DNA of 64,000 nt from a bacterium (GTDB taxonomy: Bacteria; CAIWAD01). The notes under the pieces were generated by a model that was not told the origin of the DNA, searched no databases, and worked only from the letters and a program-made list of their open reading frames with translations. The translations under genes were made by a program, and so were the position numbers. Below, piece after piece: positions 8,000-15,705 of this stretch (positions are counted from its first letter, which is position 1; each line of letters starts with the position of its first letter). The DNA lies in NCBI GenBank assembly GCA_030685015.1, contig JAUXWS010000067.1, positions 62,001-126,000 on the forward strand. Direction: 5' to 3'.

Positions 8000-8835
8000 T
8001 TCAGCCTCCCGGGTGATGCGGGGTCGTCCGCGGATGTGCCCGGGCCGGTCTGCCCGGGCAGACGGAAGACGAGGATCCCTCTCTTCCACGCAGGGTGCTC
8101 CGCCAGGGGCTCCAGGCGGACCCGCATGGCGCGGCTGGAGGCGTTGAGCAGCATGACGCGGCCCTCCTCGCGCACGATGATTCCCACATGGGTCACATCC
8201 AGCCCGGGCTTGGCCGCCCATAGGCCGATGAGGTCGCCGTCGCGCAGGCTGTCCAGGGTGCCGGCGGCGGGCGGCACCCACCACAGCTCCTGCCGGCGGC
8301 AGGGCAGACCCTTGACCCAGGGCTTGGCCGCCCCGCGGTTGAGATCAAGCACGCGCCGCTCGCTGCCGCGGAAGGAAGGGCCGGCGTCGACCAGGCGGGG
8401 GCCGGAGTCCAGCCAGTCCCCGAAGAAGTGGTGGCGCTCCAGATGGTTGGCGCGTCCGTGCCGGAAGCGCACCTGGAGCAGGGCGCGGGCCAGGCTGTCG
8501 GCCCGTCCCGCCCCCGGCCGTCCGGCCAGGGTGTTGCCGGCCAGCAGCCACTCGAGCAGGATCATGCAGTCCACCTGCTCGAGGCTGAGCACCAGCCCGG
8601 TGGCGGGATCCTTCGGTCCCCGCAGGGCGCCCTTCAGGTAAGGCGTTCCCAGCAGGCCGCGCCCCAACTCCACCAGCGTGGCGGGACCCGGTCCGGGCAG
8701 GGCGGCGGCGCGGGCGGCGAAGGCTTCCACCGAGGTCTCCGCGGCCAGGGCCGGCGCCCGGAAAGGCAAGAAGGCCGCCAGGCCCAGGAGGAGGACGAGC
8801 GCCGCCCGGGCGCCCGTCCAATGATCGATGTCCAT
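7996..8835 (-). CDS. DUF1460 domain protein (NlpC/P60-like fold, amidase-like)
   Basis: 279 residues with a signal peptide (about residues 5-27, ending APALAAE). The mature protein matches the DUF1460 pattern: LGTPYLKGAL, the nucleophile region VDCMILLEWLL, the HHFFGDWLDS segment, and the C-terminal GLDVTHVGIIV and LLNASS segments. DUF1460 proteins are related to NlpC/P60 cysteine peptidases and are thought to act on cell-wall peptides; here the Cys in VDC and the His in THVG would be the catalytic pair. ATG 8835 is eight bases after TAGGA; ATG 8844 is an alternative. It starts just after the M1 peptidase stop and overlaps the phosphatase gene. Confidence 0.8.
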   Translation of the reverse strand: MDIDHWTGARAALVLLLGLAAFLPFRAPALAAETSVEAFAARAAALPGPGPATLVELGRGLLGTPYLKGALRGPKDPATGLVLSLEQVDCMILLEWLLAGNTLAGRPGAGRADSLARALLQVRFRHGRANHLERHHFFGDWLDSGPRLVDAGPSFRGSERRVLDLNRGAAKPWVKGLPCRRQELWWVPPAAGTLDSLRDGDLIGLWAAKPGLDVTHVGIIVREEGRVMLLNASSRAMRVRLEPLAEHPAWKRGILVFRLPGQTGPGTSADDPASPGRLK

Positions 8836-8845
8836 TCGATCCATC

Positions 8846-11800
8846 CTACTGCAGCAGCATGAGTTTCTGCGTGGCCGCATGGCGGGCGCCGTCCCGCGTC
8901 TCCAGGACAAGGCGCGCCAAATAGAGGCCGCTGGCCAGGCCCGTCGGCTGCCAGCTGAGGGAGCCGCTTCCGGCGCCCACCTGGCGCGGCTCGAAACTCG
9001 CCACCCGCTGGCCGGCCAGGTTGAAGACCTCGCCGCGCAGGGAACCGGGCACGCGGCTTTCCCACACGAGGCGGGTCGTCGGGTTGAAGGGATTGGGCTG
9101 CGCCCCCGCCAGGCTGAAGAGGGAGCCGGGCCGCGCGAGGGCCGGCGGCTCGACGGAGGTCTCGCCGCGGCTCCAGGCAACGAGGCGCTCCAGGGTCTGG
9201 TTCAGGGTGAGGCCGTTGCCGATGGGAGCCACGCCCTCCAGGCCGAAGCCGAACACCATCAGCCCGCCGTCGCCGCAGAACAGCTCCTCGGCGGCGCTGC
9301 CCGTGGCCAGGTTGTGGTAGGTGGCCTGGGGCGCCATGCAGTCCAGCAGGCCGCTGATCACATCCATCTCGCTCTGGTTGCCGGCGCCGCCATTGAACAG
9401 GTATAAGGTCCGATCCGCGAAGATGCCGCCCGCCGTGCCCACCGCGGCGTTGTTGTCATAGGAGGGGTTGAGCACCTCCACGCCGCAGTGCGAGGCAAGG
9501 GCGGCCGCGTCCTGGGCGTCGGCGAAGTTCTGGCCGGTGAAGACGAGATGGCCGCCGCCGTCGACGTAGTCCGACACCACGGCCCATTCGCCAGCCGCGA
9601 GGGCGCGGCGGTTGTTTCCGGTCATCCACACGACCAGCCCGTAGCCGGTCAGGTCGGCGGGCAGCTCCTCCGTCGTCACCGTGACAAAGTCGATGGCGCC
9701 GCTCATGGCGTCCTCGAACCAAGTCTGGTAAGAGGCGCCACCGTCGTCGTCCACCAGCAGCACCTCGGGATGGCCGGCGGGGAAGAGCCAGGAACGGACC
9801 AGATCGCCTCCCTCCCAGGCGACGGAGAGGGCCACGTTCACCATGCCGCTGAGGCCGGCCTGGGTCGAACCCTCCACCAGGAAGGCGGCATTCGCGGCGA
9901 AGCCCAATCCCGGGTGGGCGGGAATGGGCAGGAACTCCACGCCGGGATGGGTCGATTGGACGCTGAGCTGCAGCGGCCCCGAGAGGGCGCCCATGTTGGC
10001 CAGCTCGAAAGCGAAGCGGAAGGCGCCGCCTTCCGGCAGGCGGTCCAGGGGCTGGCCGGCCCCGTCCTCCAGATGGCCGTTCGTGACGACGATCTGCGTG
10101 GGCGGCGGCGAGGCCAGCTCCGTGACCTGGCGCAGGATCCAGCGGTCGGGATCCAGATCCACGTCCACCGGGGCGGAAGGCAGCAGGAGCTGGAAGCTCT
10201 GCGCGGCGCGGTCGTTGAAAAGGACGAAGGTCTCGCTGCCGCCACCGGCAAAGGTGACGCGCAGGTCGATGGGCATGGTGAAGGTCTGGCGCGCCGGCAC
10301 CTGGGTCTGGACGAGGGCCACGGTGAGCAGCTGCCCGCCGCCCTGGGGCTCCACCGTCCAGTGGTAGGAGTAGTTGGGCCAGTACTCGCCCATGATCCAC
10401 TGGTCGAAGAACCAGGAGAGGTCGTCGCCGTGCTCGGCCTCCATGAAGGCGCGGAACTCGTCGGTGTCGGCCGTGCGGTGGAAGGCCCGCTCGTTGGGCC
10501 CCAGGTAGGCGTGGACGGCGGCCCAGAAGGCCTCTTCCCCCATCACGTGACGCAGCATGTGCACGACCCAGCCACCCTTGGCGTAGCTCAGGTTGCCGTC
10601 GAAGATGTTGTCCGTGTAGGGGTTCTCCACGAAGATGGTGCCCGGTCCCCAGTAGGCCTCGTAGCTCATGTACTCGTGGAGGGCGTCCTGGCCCAGGAAG
10701 TGTTCGAAGTAAAGGGCCTCGCTGTAGGTGGCCCAGCCCTCGTTGAGCCAGATGTGGTGGAAGGTGTCGCACGTGATCTTGTCCCCGAACCACTGGTGCG
10801 ACAGCTCGTGGGCGATGACCGCCTCGTTGTAGAAGCCCATGGAGCTGCAAGTCTGGTGCTCCATGGCGCCGCCCCAGGTGTACTGGGCGTGGCCGTACTT
10901 CTCGTTCCAGAAGGGATAGAGGCCATACCAGTCCGAGAGCGCGTCCAGGGCCATCAGCCCCGCCGCCAGCACCGTCTGCTGGTCCCCCGTGCTGAGGCCC
11001 CAGGACCAGTCGTGCAGGGGCATGCTCACCTCGTTCCAGGTCCAGGTGGTCTGCTGGTGGTTGTACTCCGTCACGCAGAGGGAGACGAGGTAGGTGACCA
11101 TGGGCCAGCCCTCGAACCAGGTCGCCGTGCGCGTGCCGTCGCCGTTGTCCACGTTGGAGCGCAGCACGCCGTTGCTCACCACGGTGTTGAAGTTGTTGGT
11201 GGTGACGCGGATGAGGGTGGAATCAGCCTTGTCGCGCGTGTCATCCTTGCAGGGCCACCAGCAGCGGGCGTCGAAGGGCTCGGCCTGGGTCGTGATGGTG
11301 TGGACGCCCTGGCCGGTCTGCACGTTGGTGCGCCAGGTGCTGAGCACGCCGCAGCCGCTGAACTGGGCCGTGTAGGCGATCTCCAGCGCGGTCGTCCCGC
11401 CCTCGTCCAGCACGTCGGCCAGCTGGACCGTCAGCACCTGGCCGCTGCGCGTGAAGGGAACCCCGACGTTGTCCTGCAGCACACTTGTGATGCTGAGATT
11501 GGAGGCGGCGTGGAGCAGCACCTCGGACAGGCCGTCCACGCGGCTGGCCAGGCGCAGGGTGACCACCCCGTTCAGGGCGGTGGCGCCCTGGAAGACCTCC
11601 AGGTCCAGCTCGTAGAAGGTGATGTCGGTCCAGGTGAAGGGGTCGTCCTCGCGGCTCGCCTCGGCCACGGGGTCGGACAGGTCGGGACGCAGGCCCTGCT
11701 TGCCGTGGATGCAGGCGTCGCGGGCGGCGCGCCGCTGTCCGGGATCTGGCAGGCGGGTACCGGGCGGGCTCCCCTGCCAGGAGACGTGCTCGGACGCGAT

Positions 11801-11893
11801 GAAAGGGGTGTCCGACGCCTGGGCGCGGACCGCATGGATGGGCATGGCCGCCGGCATGACGGCCAGGAGGACCAGCAAACGCAGGGTGGACAT
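8846..11893 (-). CDS. Secreted M1 family metallopeptidase with FlgD-like C-terminal sorting domain
   Basis: 1015-residue secreted aminopeptidase-type protein. Signal peptide about 1-23 (ending AVRAQA); beta-sandwich N-domain to about 280; catalytic domain with the GGAMEHQ exopeptidase motif and HELSH zinc motif at 362-366, plus the third ligand Glu385 in NEGWATY at the canonical spacing. Residues after about 560 contain a beta-rich stretch and a GATase-like segment (VLLVDDDGG near 750). The last 85 residues are a FlgD/T9SS-type tail with PNPFNP and a GLYLARL strand. ATG 11893 has GGAGG six bases upstream and starts the signal peptide. First gene of a three-gene minus-strand operon and divergent from hldD. 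Confidence 0.93.
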   Translation of the reverse strand: MSTLRLLVLLAVMPAAMPIHAVRAQASDTPFIASEHVSWQGSPPGTRLPDPGQRRAARDACIHGKQGLRPDLSDPVAEASREDDPFTWTDITFYELDLEVFQGATALNGVVTLRLASRVDGLSEVLLHAASNLSITSVLQDNVGVPFTRSGQVLTVQLADVLDEGGTTALEIAYTAQFSGCGVLSTWRTNVQTGQGVHTITTQAEPFDARCWWPCKDDTRDKADSTLIRVTTNNFNTVVSNGVLRSNVDNGDGTRTATWFEGWPMVTYLVSLCVTEYNHQQTTWTWNEVSMPLHDWSWGLSTGDQQTVLAAGLMALDALSDWYGLYPFWNEKYGHAQYTWGGAMEHQTCSSMGFYNEAVIAHELSHQWFGDKITCDTFHHIWLNEGWATYSEALYFEHFLGQDALHEYMSYEAYWGPGTIFVENPYTDNIFDGNLSYAKGGWVVHMLRHVMGEEAFWAAVHAYLGPNERAFHRTADTDEFRAFMEAEHGDDLSWFFDQWIMGEYWPNYSYHWTVEPQGGGQLLTVALVQTQVPARQTFTMPIDLRVTFAGGGSETFVLFNDRAAQSFQLLLPSAPVDVDLDPDRWILRQVTELASPPPTQIVVTNGHLEDGAGQPLDRLPEGGAFRFAFELANMGALSGPLQLSVQSTHPGVEFLPIPAHPGLGFAANAAFLVEGSTQAGLSGMVNVALSVAWEGGDLVRSWLFPAGHPEVLLVDDDGGASYQTWFEDAMSGAIDFVTVTTEELPADLTGYGLVVWMTGNNRRALAAGEWAVVSDYVDGGGHLVFTGQNFADAQDAAALASHCGVEVLNPSYDNNAAVGTAGGIFADRTLYLFNGGAGNQSEMDVISGLLDCMAPQATYHNLATGSAAEELFCGDGGLMVFGFGLEGVAPIGNGLTLNQTLERLVAWSRGETSVEPPALARPGSLFSLAGAQPNPFNPTTRLVWESRVPGSLRGEVFNLAGQRVASFEPRQVGAGSGSLSWQPTGLASGLYLARLVLETRDGARHAATQKLMLLQ

Positions 11894-12070
11894 GGAGCCT
11901 CCGGAAAGGGGGCAGGCCTGGGCCATCCGCCGGATCACCCGCCATCGGTCTGCCTGGCTTGAATGCGGGATCAGGATATGGAAGCCCGCCAGGATCCGCA
12001 AGGATTCCTTTCGGGGCGGACCGGTCAACTGCTACGTTGGGAACGCGGTTGACAGATGCGGGAGGACGCC

Positions 12071-13054
12071 ATGATCATCGTGACGGGCGGAGCCGGTTTC
12101 ATCGGCAGCGCCGTGGTGTGGGAGTTGAACCGCCACGGCGAGGACGACCTTCTCGTGGTGGACCGACTGGGTTCCACCGAGAAGTGGCACAACCTGGTCA
12201 ACCTGCGCTACCGCGAGTACCAGCACAAGGACCACTTCCTGCAGCGCCTGCACGCCGCCGGACTGCCGGCCGGTACGCGGGCCGTGCTGCACATGGGGGC
12301 CTGCAGCTCCACCACCGAGCGCGACGCCGATTACCTGATGGCCAACAACGTCCACTACAGCCGGGATCTGGCGCGGGCCTGCGCGGCGGCGGGCGTGCGC
12401 TTCGTCTACGCCTCCAGCGCCGCCACCTACGGGGACGGCGCCCAGGGCTACGGGGATGACGACGGGACGCTGGAGCGCCTGCTCCCCTTGAGCATCTACG
12501 GCTACTCCAAGCACCTCTTCGACCTGTGGATGCGGCGGGAGGGTTTGCTGACACAGGCCGTGGGCTTCAAGTTCTTCAACGTCTACGGCGTCAACGAGTA
12601 CCACAAGGGCGAGATGCGCTCCATGGTGCTCAAGGCCTTCCATCAGATCCGCGAACGCCACCGCGTGAAGCTTTTCGCCAGCCATCGGCCCGGCCATGGC
12701 GACGGTGACGAGCGGCGGGACTTCCTCTACGTCAAGGACGCCGTGGCGGCCGTGGTGCGCGCCCTGGAGCCGGACATCCCGGGCGGCATCTACAATCTGG
12801 GCACCGGGCAGCCACGCAGTTTCCTGGAGCTGGTCACGGCCGTCTTCGCCGCCCTGGGCCTGGAGCCGGAGATCGACTGGGTGGCCATGCCCCCCGAGCT
12901 GCGCGACCAATACCAGTACCACACCTGTGCCCAGATGGAAAAAGCCCGCCGCGTGGGGCTGCCCGTGCCGGCCACGCCGCTGGAGGACGCCGTTCGCGAT
13001 TACGTGGCAGGCTACCTGGTGCGCGGGCATGCCCATCTGGGTGACGAGGCCTAG
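12071..13054 (+). CDS. hldD: ADP-glyceromanno-heptose 6-epimerase
   Basis: Converts ADP-D-glycero-D-manno-heptose to the L-glycero form for the LPS inner core. The 327-residue protein has the Rossmann GGAGFIGS motif at residues 6-13, the HldD-specific MGACSSTTE segment near 75-83, YASSAATYG, the short-chain-dehydrogenase YGYSK catalytic motif, and FFNVYGVNEYHKG. These closely parallel E. coli HldD in order and spacing. ATG 12071 is chosen over ATG 12056 because GGGAGG lies six bases upstream. It implies that this organism makes heptose-containing LPS. It stands alone, divergent from the M1 peptidase operon. Confidence 0.95.
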   Translation: MIIVTGGAGFIGSAVVWELNRHGEDDLLVVDRLGSTEKWHNLVNLRYREYQHKDHFLQRLHAAGLPAGTRAVLHMGACSSTTERDADYLMANNVHYSRDLARACAAAGVRFVYASSAATYGDGAQGYGDDDGTLERLLPLSIYGYSKHLFDLWMRREGLLTQAVGFKFFNVYGVNEYHKGEMRSMVLKAFHQIRERHRVKLFASHRPGHGDGDERRDFLYVKDAVAAVVRALEPDIPGGIYNLGTGQPRSFLELVTAVFAALGLEPEIDWVAMPPELRDQYQYHTCAQMEKARRVGLPVPATPLEDAVRDYVAGYLVRGHAHLGDEA

Positions 13055-13207
13055 CAGCCTGACGAACGCGGCCGCCATCGCCCCGATGGCCCGGACCATC
13101 CGCAGCCTTCTGCACATGCAACCGGCATGCGATGCGGAATCCCCAGAACTGGTCTCGATCCGTACGCGAACCTCGTCATAGGCTGCAATCCGACAGACTC
13201 CAGTGGC

Positions 13208-13250
13208 GGCAATTCCTGCCAGGGTGTCCGACCATGGGTCGGACACCTGT
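13208..13250 (+). repeat. 43-base palindromic intergenic repeat, copy 1
   Basis: Contains an 11-base perfect inverted repeat, GGTGTCCGACC-ATG-GGTCGGACACC (13223-13247), preceded by a small GGCA...TGCC inverted repeat (13208-13220). Copy 2 at 13466 matches at 39 of 43 positions by eye, and a degenerate third copy lies inverted at 22215. The two-hairpin design resembles REP-type repeats. Confidence 0.75.
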
Positions 13251-13465
13251 TTCGCCAGCTTGACAATCCGCGTGTCGGTGGGCCGTCGTGTCAATCCAAT
13301 CACCCGCTGTTTCTGGCGGAGTCAGGGCGCCGGGGTCATTCAATGGAAAACGGAATACTCCCCCAGGGAGCACCTGCCGGCTGATCCGATTGAGGTGAAG
13401 GGGCAGGCGCTGTCTGGGGCGCACGCGTGGCGGCCGTCCAAGTCATCCATAACACGTCCGAACCA

Positions 13466-13508
13466 GGCAATGTTTGCCAAGGTGTCCGACCATGGGTCGG
13501 ACACCTGT
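13466..13508 (+). repeat. 43-base palindromic intergenic repeat, copy 2
   Basis: Same orientation as copy 1. Here the arms extend to 12 bases (13480-13506) around an ATG loop, and the leading small hairpin is perfect (GGCAA-TGT-TTGCC, 13466-13478). Conservation of both hairpins between the copies suggests a folded RNA or DNA unit rather than chance. Confidence 0.75.
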
Positions 13509-13586
13509 CCGGGCCGCTCGACACAGCTGATTGTCGGGTTCATCAGTTGGCGGACGTGTTAAGAAGTCCGACCTTTTTCACGACCC

Positions 13587-13680
13587 GGCTTCCTCCCGCT
13601 TTCCGGAGGAAGCCCGTATGCAAGCAAGGGATCACGCCCTCCCCTCACGCCGTCGCGCTGGGTGTGCGACGCGAGGGGAG
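13587..13680 (+). promoter_or_regulatory. Structured leader upstream of the serine module
   Basis: Two stem-loops precede the aminotransferase gene. The first is a perfect 10-base stem GGCTTCCTCC/GGAGGAAGCC (13587-13614) that contains a Shine-Dalgarno-like GGAGGA. The second is CTCCCCTC/GAGGGGAG (13639-13680) with an inner CGTCGC/GCGACG stem. Between them AGGG-ATCACG-CCCT (13627-13640) could pair alternatively with the second stem. There is no long U run. A cis-acting control of serine synthesis is an inference; a serC leader RNA motif is known in Alphaproteobacteria, but I cannot test similarity. Confidence 0.4.
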
Positions 13681-13713
13681 CGGCCCTGGCAAGGAGGTTC
13701 GCATGGCACATAA
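13618..13713 (+). CDS. Possible 31-codon leader peptide overlapping the aminotransferase start
   Basis: ATG 13618 lies seven bases after GGAGGA (13605-13610), which is buried in the first leader stem. The 31-codon frame runs through the second hairpin and stops with TAA at 13711-13713, inside the first codons of the aminotransferase gene in another frame. It has only two serine codons, so classical serine attenuation is not obvious; translational coupling is another possibility. It may also be chance. Confidence 0.25.
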   Translation: MQARDHALPSRRRAGCATRGERPWQGGSHGT

Positions 13714-14779
13714 GAAGCTCTTCATCCCCGGTCCGGTGGATGTCCGTCCCGATGTCCTGGCCGCCATGGCCACGCCCATGATCGGGCACCGCAGCAAGGA
13801 CGCCAGCGCCCTGCAGCGCGCCGTCTCCGAGAAGCTGCAGCAGGTCTTCCAAACCAGGGAGCAGATCCTCCTCTCCACCAGCTCCGGCAGCGGCCTGATG
13901 GAAGGCTCGATCCGCTCCTTCACGCAGAAGGGCGTCGCCGTCTTCAGCGTGGGCGCCTTCGGCAAGCGCTGGTACGAGATGGCGGTGATGAACGGCAAGA
14001 CGGCCGACCTCTACGAGGTGCCCCAGGGCCTGCCCACGCTGCCCGAGGTGGTGGAGAAGGCCCTGGCCACGGGCAAGTACGACACCTTCACCATCACCCA
14101 CAACGAGACCTCCAGCGGCGTGATGAACCCCGTCGCCGAGATCGCCGAGGTGCGCCGCCGCCACCCGGACGTCCTCTGGCTGGTGGACGCCGTCTCCTCC
14201 ATGGGCGGCGTGCCCATTCCGGTGGACGAGCTGGGCATCGACTGCTGCATCACCAGCAGCCAGAAGGCCCTGGCCCTGCCCCCCGGCCTGGCCTGCTGCA
14301 GCGTCACCAAGCGGGCCATCGAGCGCGCCCGCACCGTCAAGGAGCGCGGCTTCTACTTCGACATGGTCCAGCTCTACGACTTCATCTTCAAGAAGGACTA
14401 CCAGTATCCTTCCACCCCCACCCTCAGCCACATGTACGCGCTGAACCTGCAGCTGGACCTCATCCTCTCCATCGGCCTCGAAAGCTACTGGAAGCGTCAC
14501 CAGGAGAACATGCAGCTGACCCGCGACTGGGCGGCCAGGCACTTCCGCCTGCTGGTGGAGGATACCTACGCCAGCCGCACCGTCACCGTCGTGCACAACA
14601 CCCGGGAGATCAACGTCAGCGACCTCAACAAGGCCCTGGGCGAGCGCGGCTACCAGATCGCCAACGGCTACGGCGACCTCAAGGACAAGACCTTCCGCAT
14701 CGCCCACATGGGCTGGCGCACCAAGGAGGAGCTGCAGGGGCTGTTCGGCCACATGGAAGAGATCCTGGGCCTCAAGTAG
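13703..14779 (+). CDS. Class V PLP aminotransferase (AGAT type), probable phosphoserine aminotransferase
   Basis: 358-residue alanine-glyoxylate/serine-pyruvate-type aminotransferase. It begins with the family motif LFIPGPVDVRPDV; TSSGSGLMEG binds the cofactor phosphate; VDAVSSMGG carries the PLP-ring aspartate; the Schiff-base lysine is K188 in SSQKALALPPG. Adjacent serA indicates that it acts as the serine-pathway transaminase (3-phosphohydroxypyruvate to phosphoserine), as in Thermotoga and Bacteroides-like clusters that lack the classical SerC. ATG 13703 has AGGAGG five bases upstream; upstream in-frame extension runs through the leader repeats and is not coding-like. Glyoxylate transamination remains an alternative. 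Confidence 0.88.
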   Translation: MAHKKLFIPGPVDVRPDVLAAMATPMIGHRSKDASALQRAVSEKLQQVFQTREQILLSTSSGSGLMEGSIRSFTQKGVAVFSVGAFGKRWYEMAVMNGKTADLYEVPQGLPTLPEVVEKALATGKYDTFTITHNETSSGVMNPVAEIAEVRRRHPDVLWLVDAVSSMGGVPIPVDELGIDCCITSSQKALALPPGLACCSVTKRAIERARTVKERGFYFDMVQLYDFIFKKDYQYPSTPTLSHMYALNLQLDLILSIGLESYWKRHQENMQLTRDWAARHFRLLVEDTYASRTVTVVHNTREINVSDLNKALGERGYQIANGYGDLKDKTFRIAHMGWRTKEELQGLFGHMEEILGLK

Positions 14780-14789
14780 GAGCATCATC

Positions 14790-15704
14790 ATGGCACGCAT
14801 TCTGTTGAACGACGGCTTGGACGCGGCCGCCGTGCAGGCCTTGCGCGACAAAGGCCACGAGGTGGACACGGCCCATTACGAGGGCGATGAACTCAACGCC
14901 CGGCTGAAGACGGTGGACGCGGTGGTGATCCGCAGCGCCACCAAGCTGCGCGAACCCAACATCCAGGCCGCCCTCGAGACGGGCCGCCTCAAGCTGATCA
15001 TCCGCGGCGGGGTGGGCATCGACAACATCGACCACGTCTTCGCCCGCGCCCGGGGCCTCGAGGTGCGCAACACGCCCACGGCCAGCAGCGCCTCCGTGGC
15101 CGAGCTGGCCCTGGCCCACATGTTCGCCGTCAGCCGTTTCATCGCGCACGCCAACGTCACCATGCGCCAGGGCGAATGGAACAAGAAGCAGTACAAGGGG
15201 GTGGAGCTGGGCGGCGCCGTGCTGGGCATCGTCGGCATCGGCCGCATCGGCCAGGAGCTGGGCAAGCGCGCCCTGGCCCTGGGCATGACCGTCCTCTACA
15301 CCGACCTGCCCGGCGTTGAGTGGAAGCAGGCCGGCGCCACGCGCGTGGAGCTGGACGAGCTGTTGGCCAAGAGCGACTACATCAGCCTCCACGTGCCCTT
15401 CGACAAGGCCAAGGGCGCCCTGCTGGGACCGGACCAGTTCGCGCGGATGAAGGACGGCGTCCGCCTGGTGAACTGCAGCCGCGGCGGCGTGGTGGACGAG
15501 GCGGCGCTGCTGGCCGCCCTCGAGAGCGGCAAAGTGGCGGGGGCGGGCATCGACGTCTTCGCCGAGGAGCCCACCAGGAACCTGACCCTGGTGGGCCACC
15601 CCAAGGTCAGCGTCACCCCGCACATCGGCGCGGAGACCAAGCAGGCCCAGACGCGCATCGGCGCCGAGGTGGTGGCCATCCTGTGCGAACGGCTGGGGGG
15701 CTGA
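14790..15704 (+). CDS. serA: D-3-phosphoglycerate dehydrogenase, short form
   Basis: 304-residue 2-hydroxyacid dehydrogenase that would oxidise 3-phosphoglycerate, the first step of serine synthesis. The NAD site is GIVGIGRIGQE (about residues 148-158); the catalytic triad is the Arg in NCSRGGVVDE, the Glu in DVFAEEP and the His in TPHIGAET. The protein ends after the catalytic fold with no ACT or intervening domain, so feedback control by serine binding at an ACT domain is not expected. It lies 10 bases after the aminotransferase gene and one base before the DUF1015 gene, consistent with one operon. Other 2-hydroxyacids are possible, but the context favours SerA. Confidence 0.9.
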   Translation: MARILLNDGLDAAAVQALRDKGHEVDTAHYEGDELNARLKTVDAVVIRSATKLREPNIQAALETGRLKLIIRGGVGIDNIDHVFARARGLEVRNTPTASSASVAELALAHMFAVSRFIAHANVTMRQGEWNKKQYKGVELGGAVLGIVGIGRIGQELGKRALALGMTVLYTDLPGVEWKQAGATRVELDELLAKSDYISLHVPFDKAKGALLGPDQFARMKDGVRLVNCSRGGVVDEAALLAALESGKVAGAGIDVFAEEPTRNLTLVGHPKVSVTPHIGAETKQAQTRIGAEVVAILCERLGG

Positions 15705-15705
15705 G

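Larger units (their letters stand above)
13055..13586 (+). other. Gene-free stretch with palindromic repeats
   Basis: No convincing gene. The stretch holds two direct copies of a 43-base palindromic repeat (13208-13250 and 13466-13508); short open frames here are translations of those palindromes. A pyrimidine-rich segment (CTTTTTCA) near 13573 leads into the structured leader before the aminotransferase gene. Confidence 0.5.

Noticed and set aside
9488-11962. 824-codon open frame on the plus strand across the M1 peptidase gene
   Set aside because: It is opposite a clear M1 peptidase with signal peptide, zinc motif and C-terminal tail; the antisense translation has no recognisable pattern and is an effect of high GC.
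12032-13303. 423-codon minus-strand frame over hldD and the palindromic repeat
   Set aside because: It reads through the antisense of hldD and the repeat; hldD on the other strand is unambiguous.
13203-13562. Short frames in the 13.1-13.6 kb intergenic region
   Set aside because: They are translations of the palindromic repeat (giving VSDHGSDTC) with no ribosome-binding site or family.
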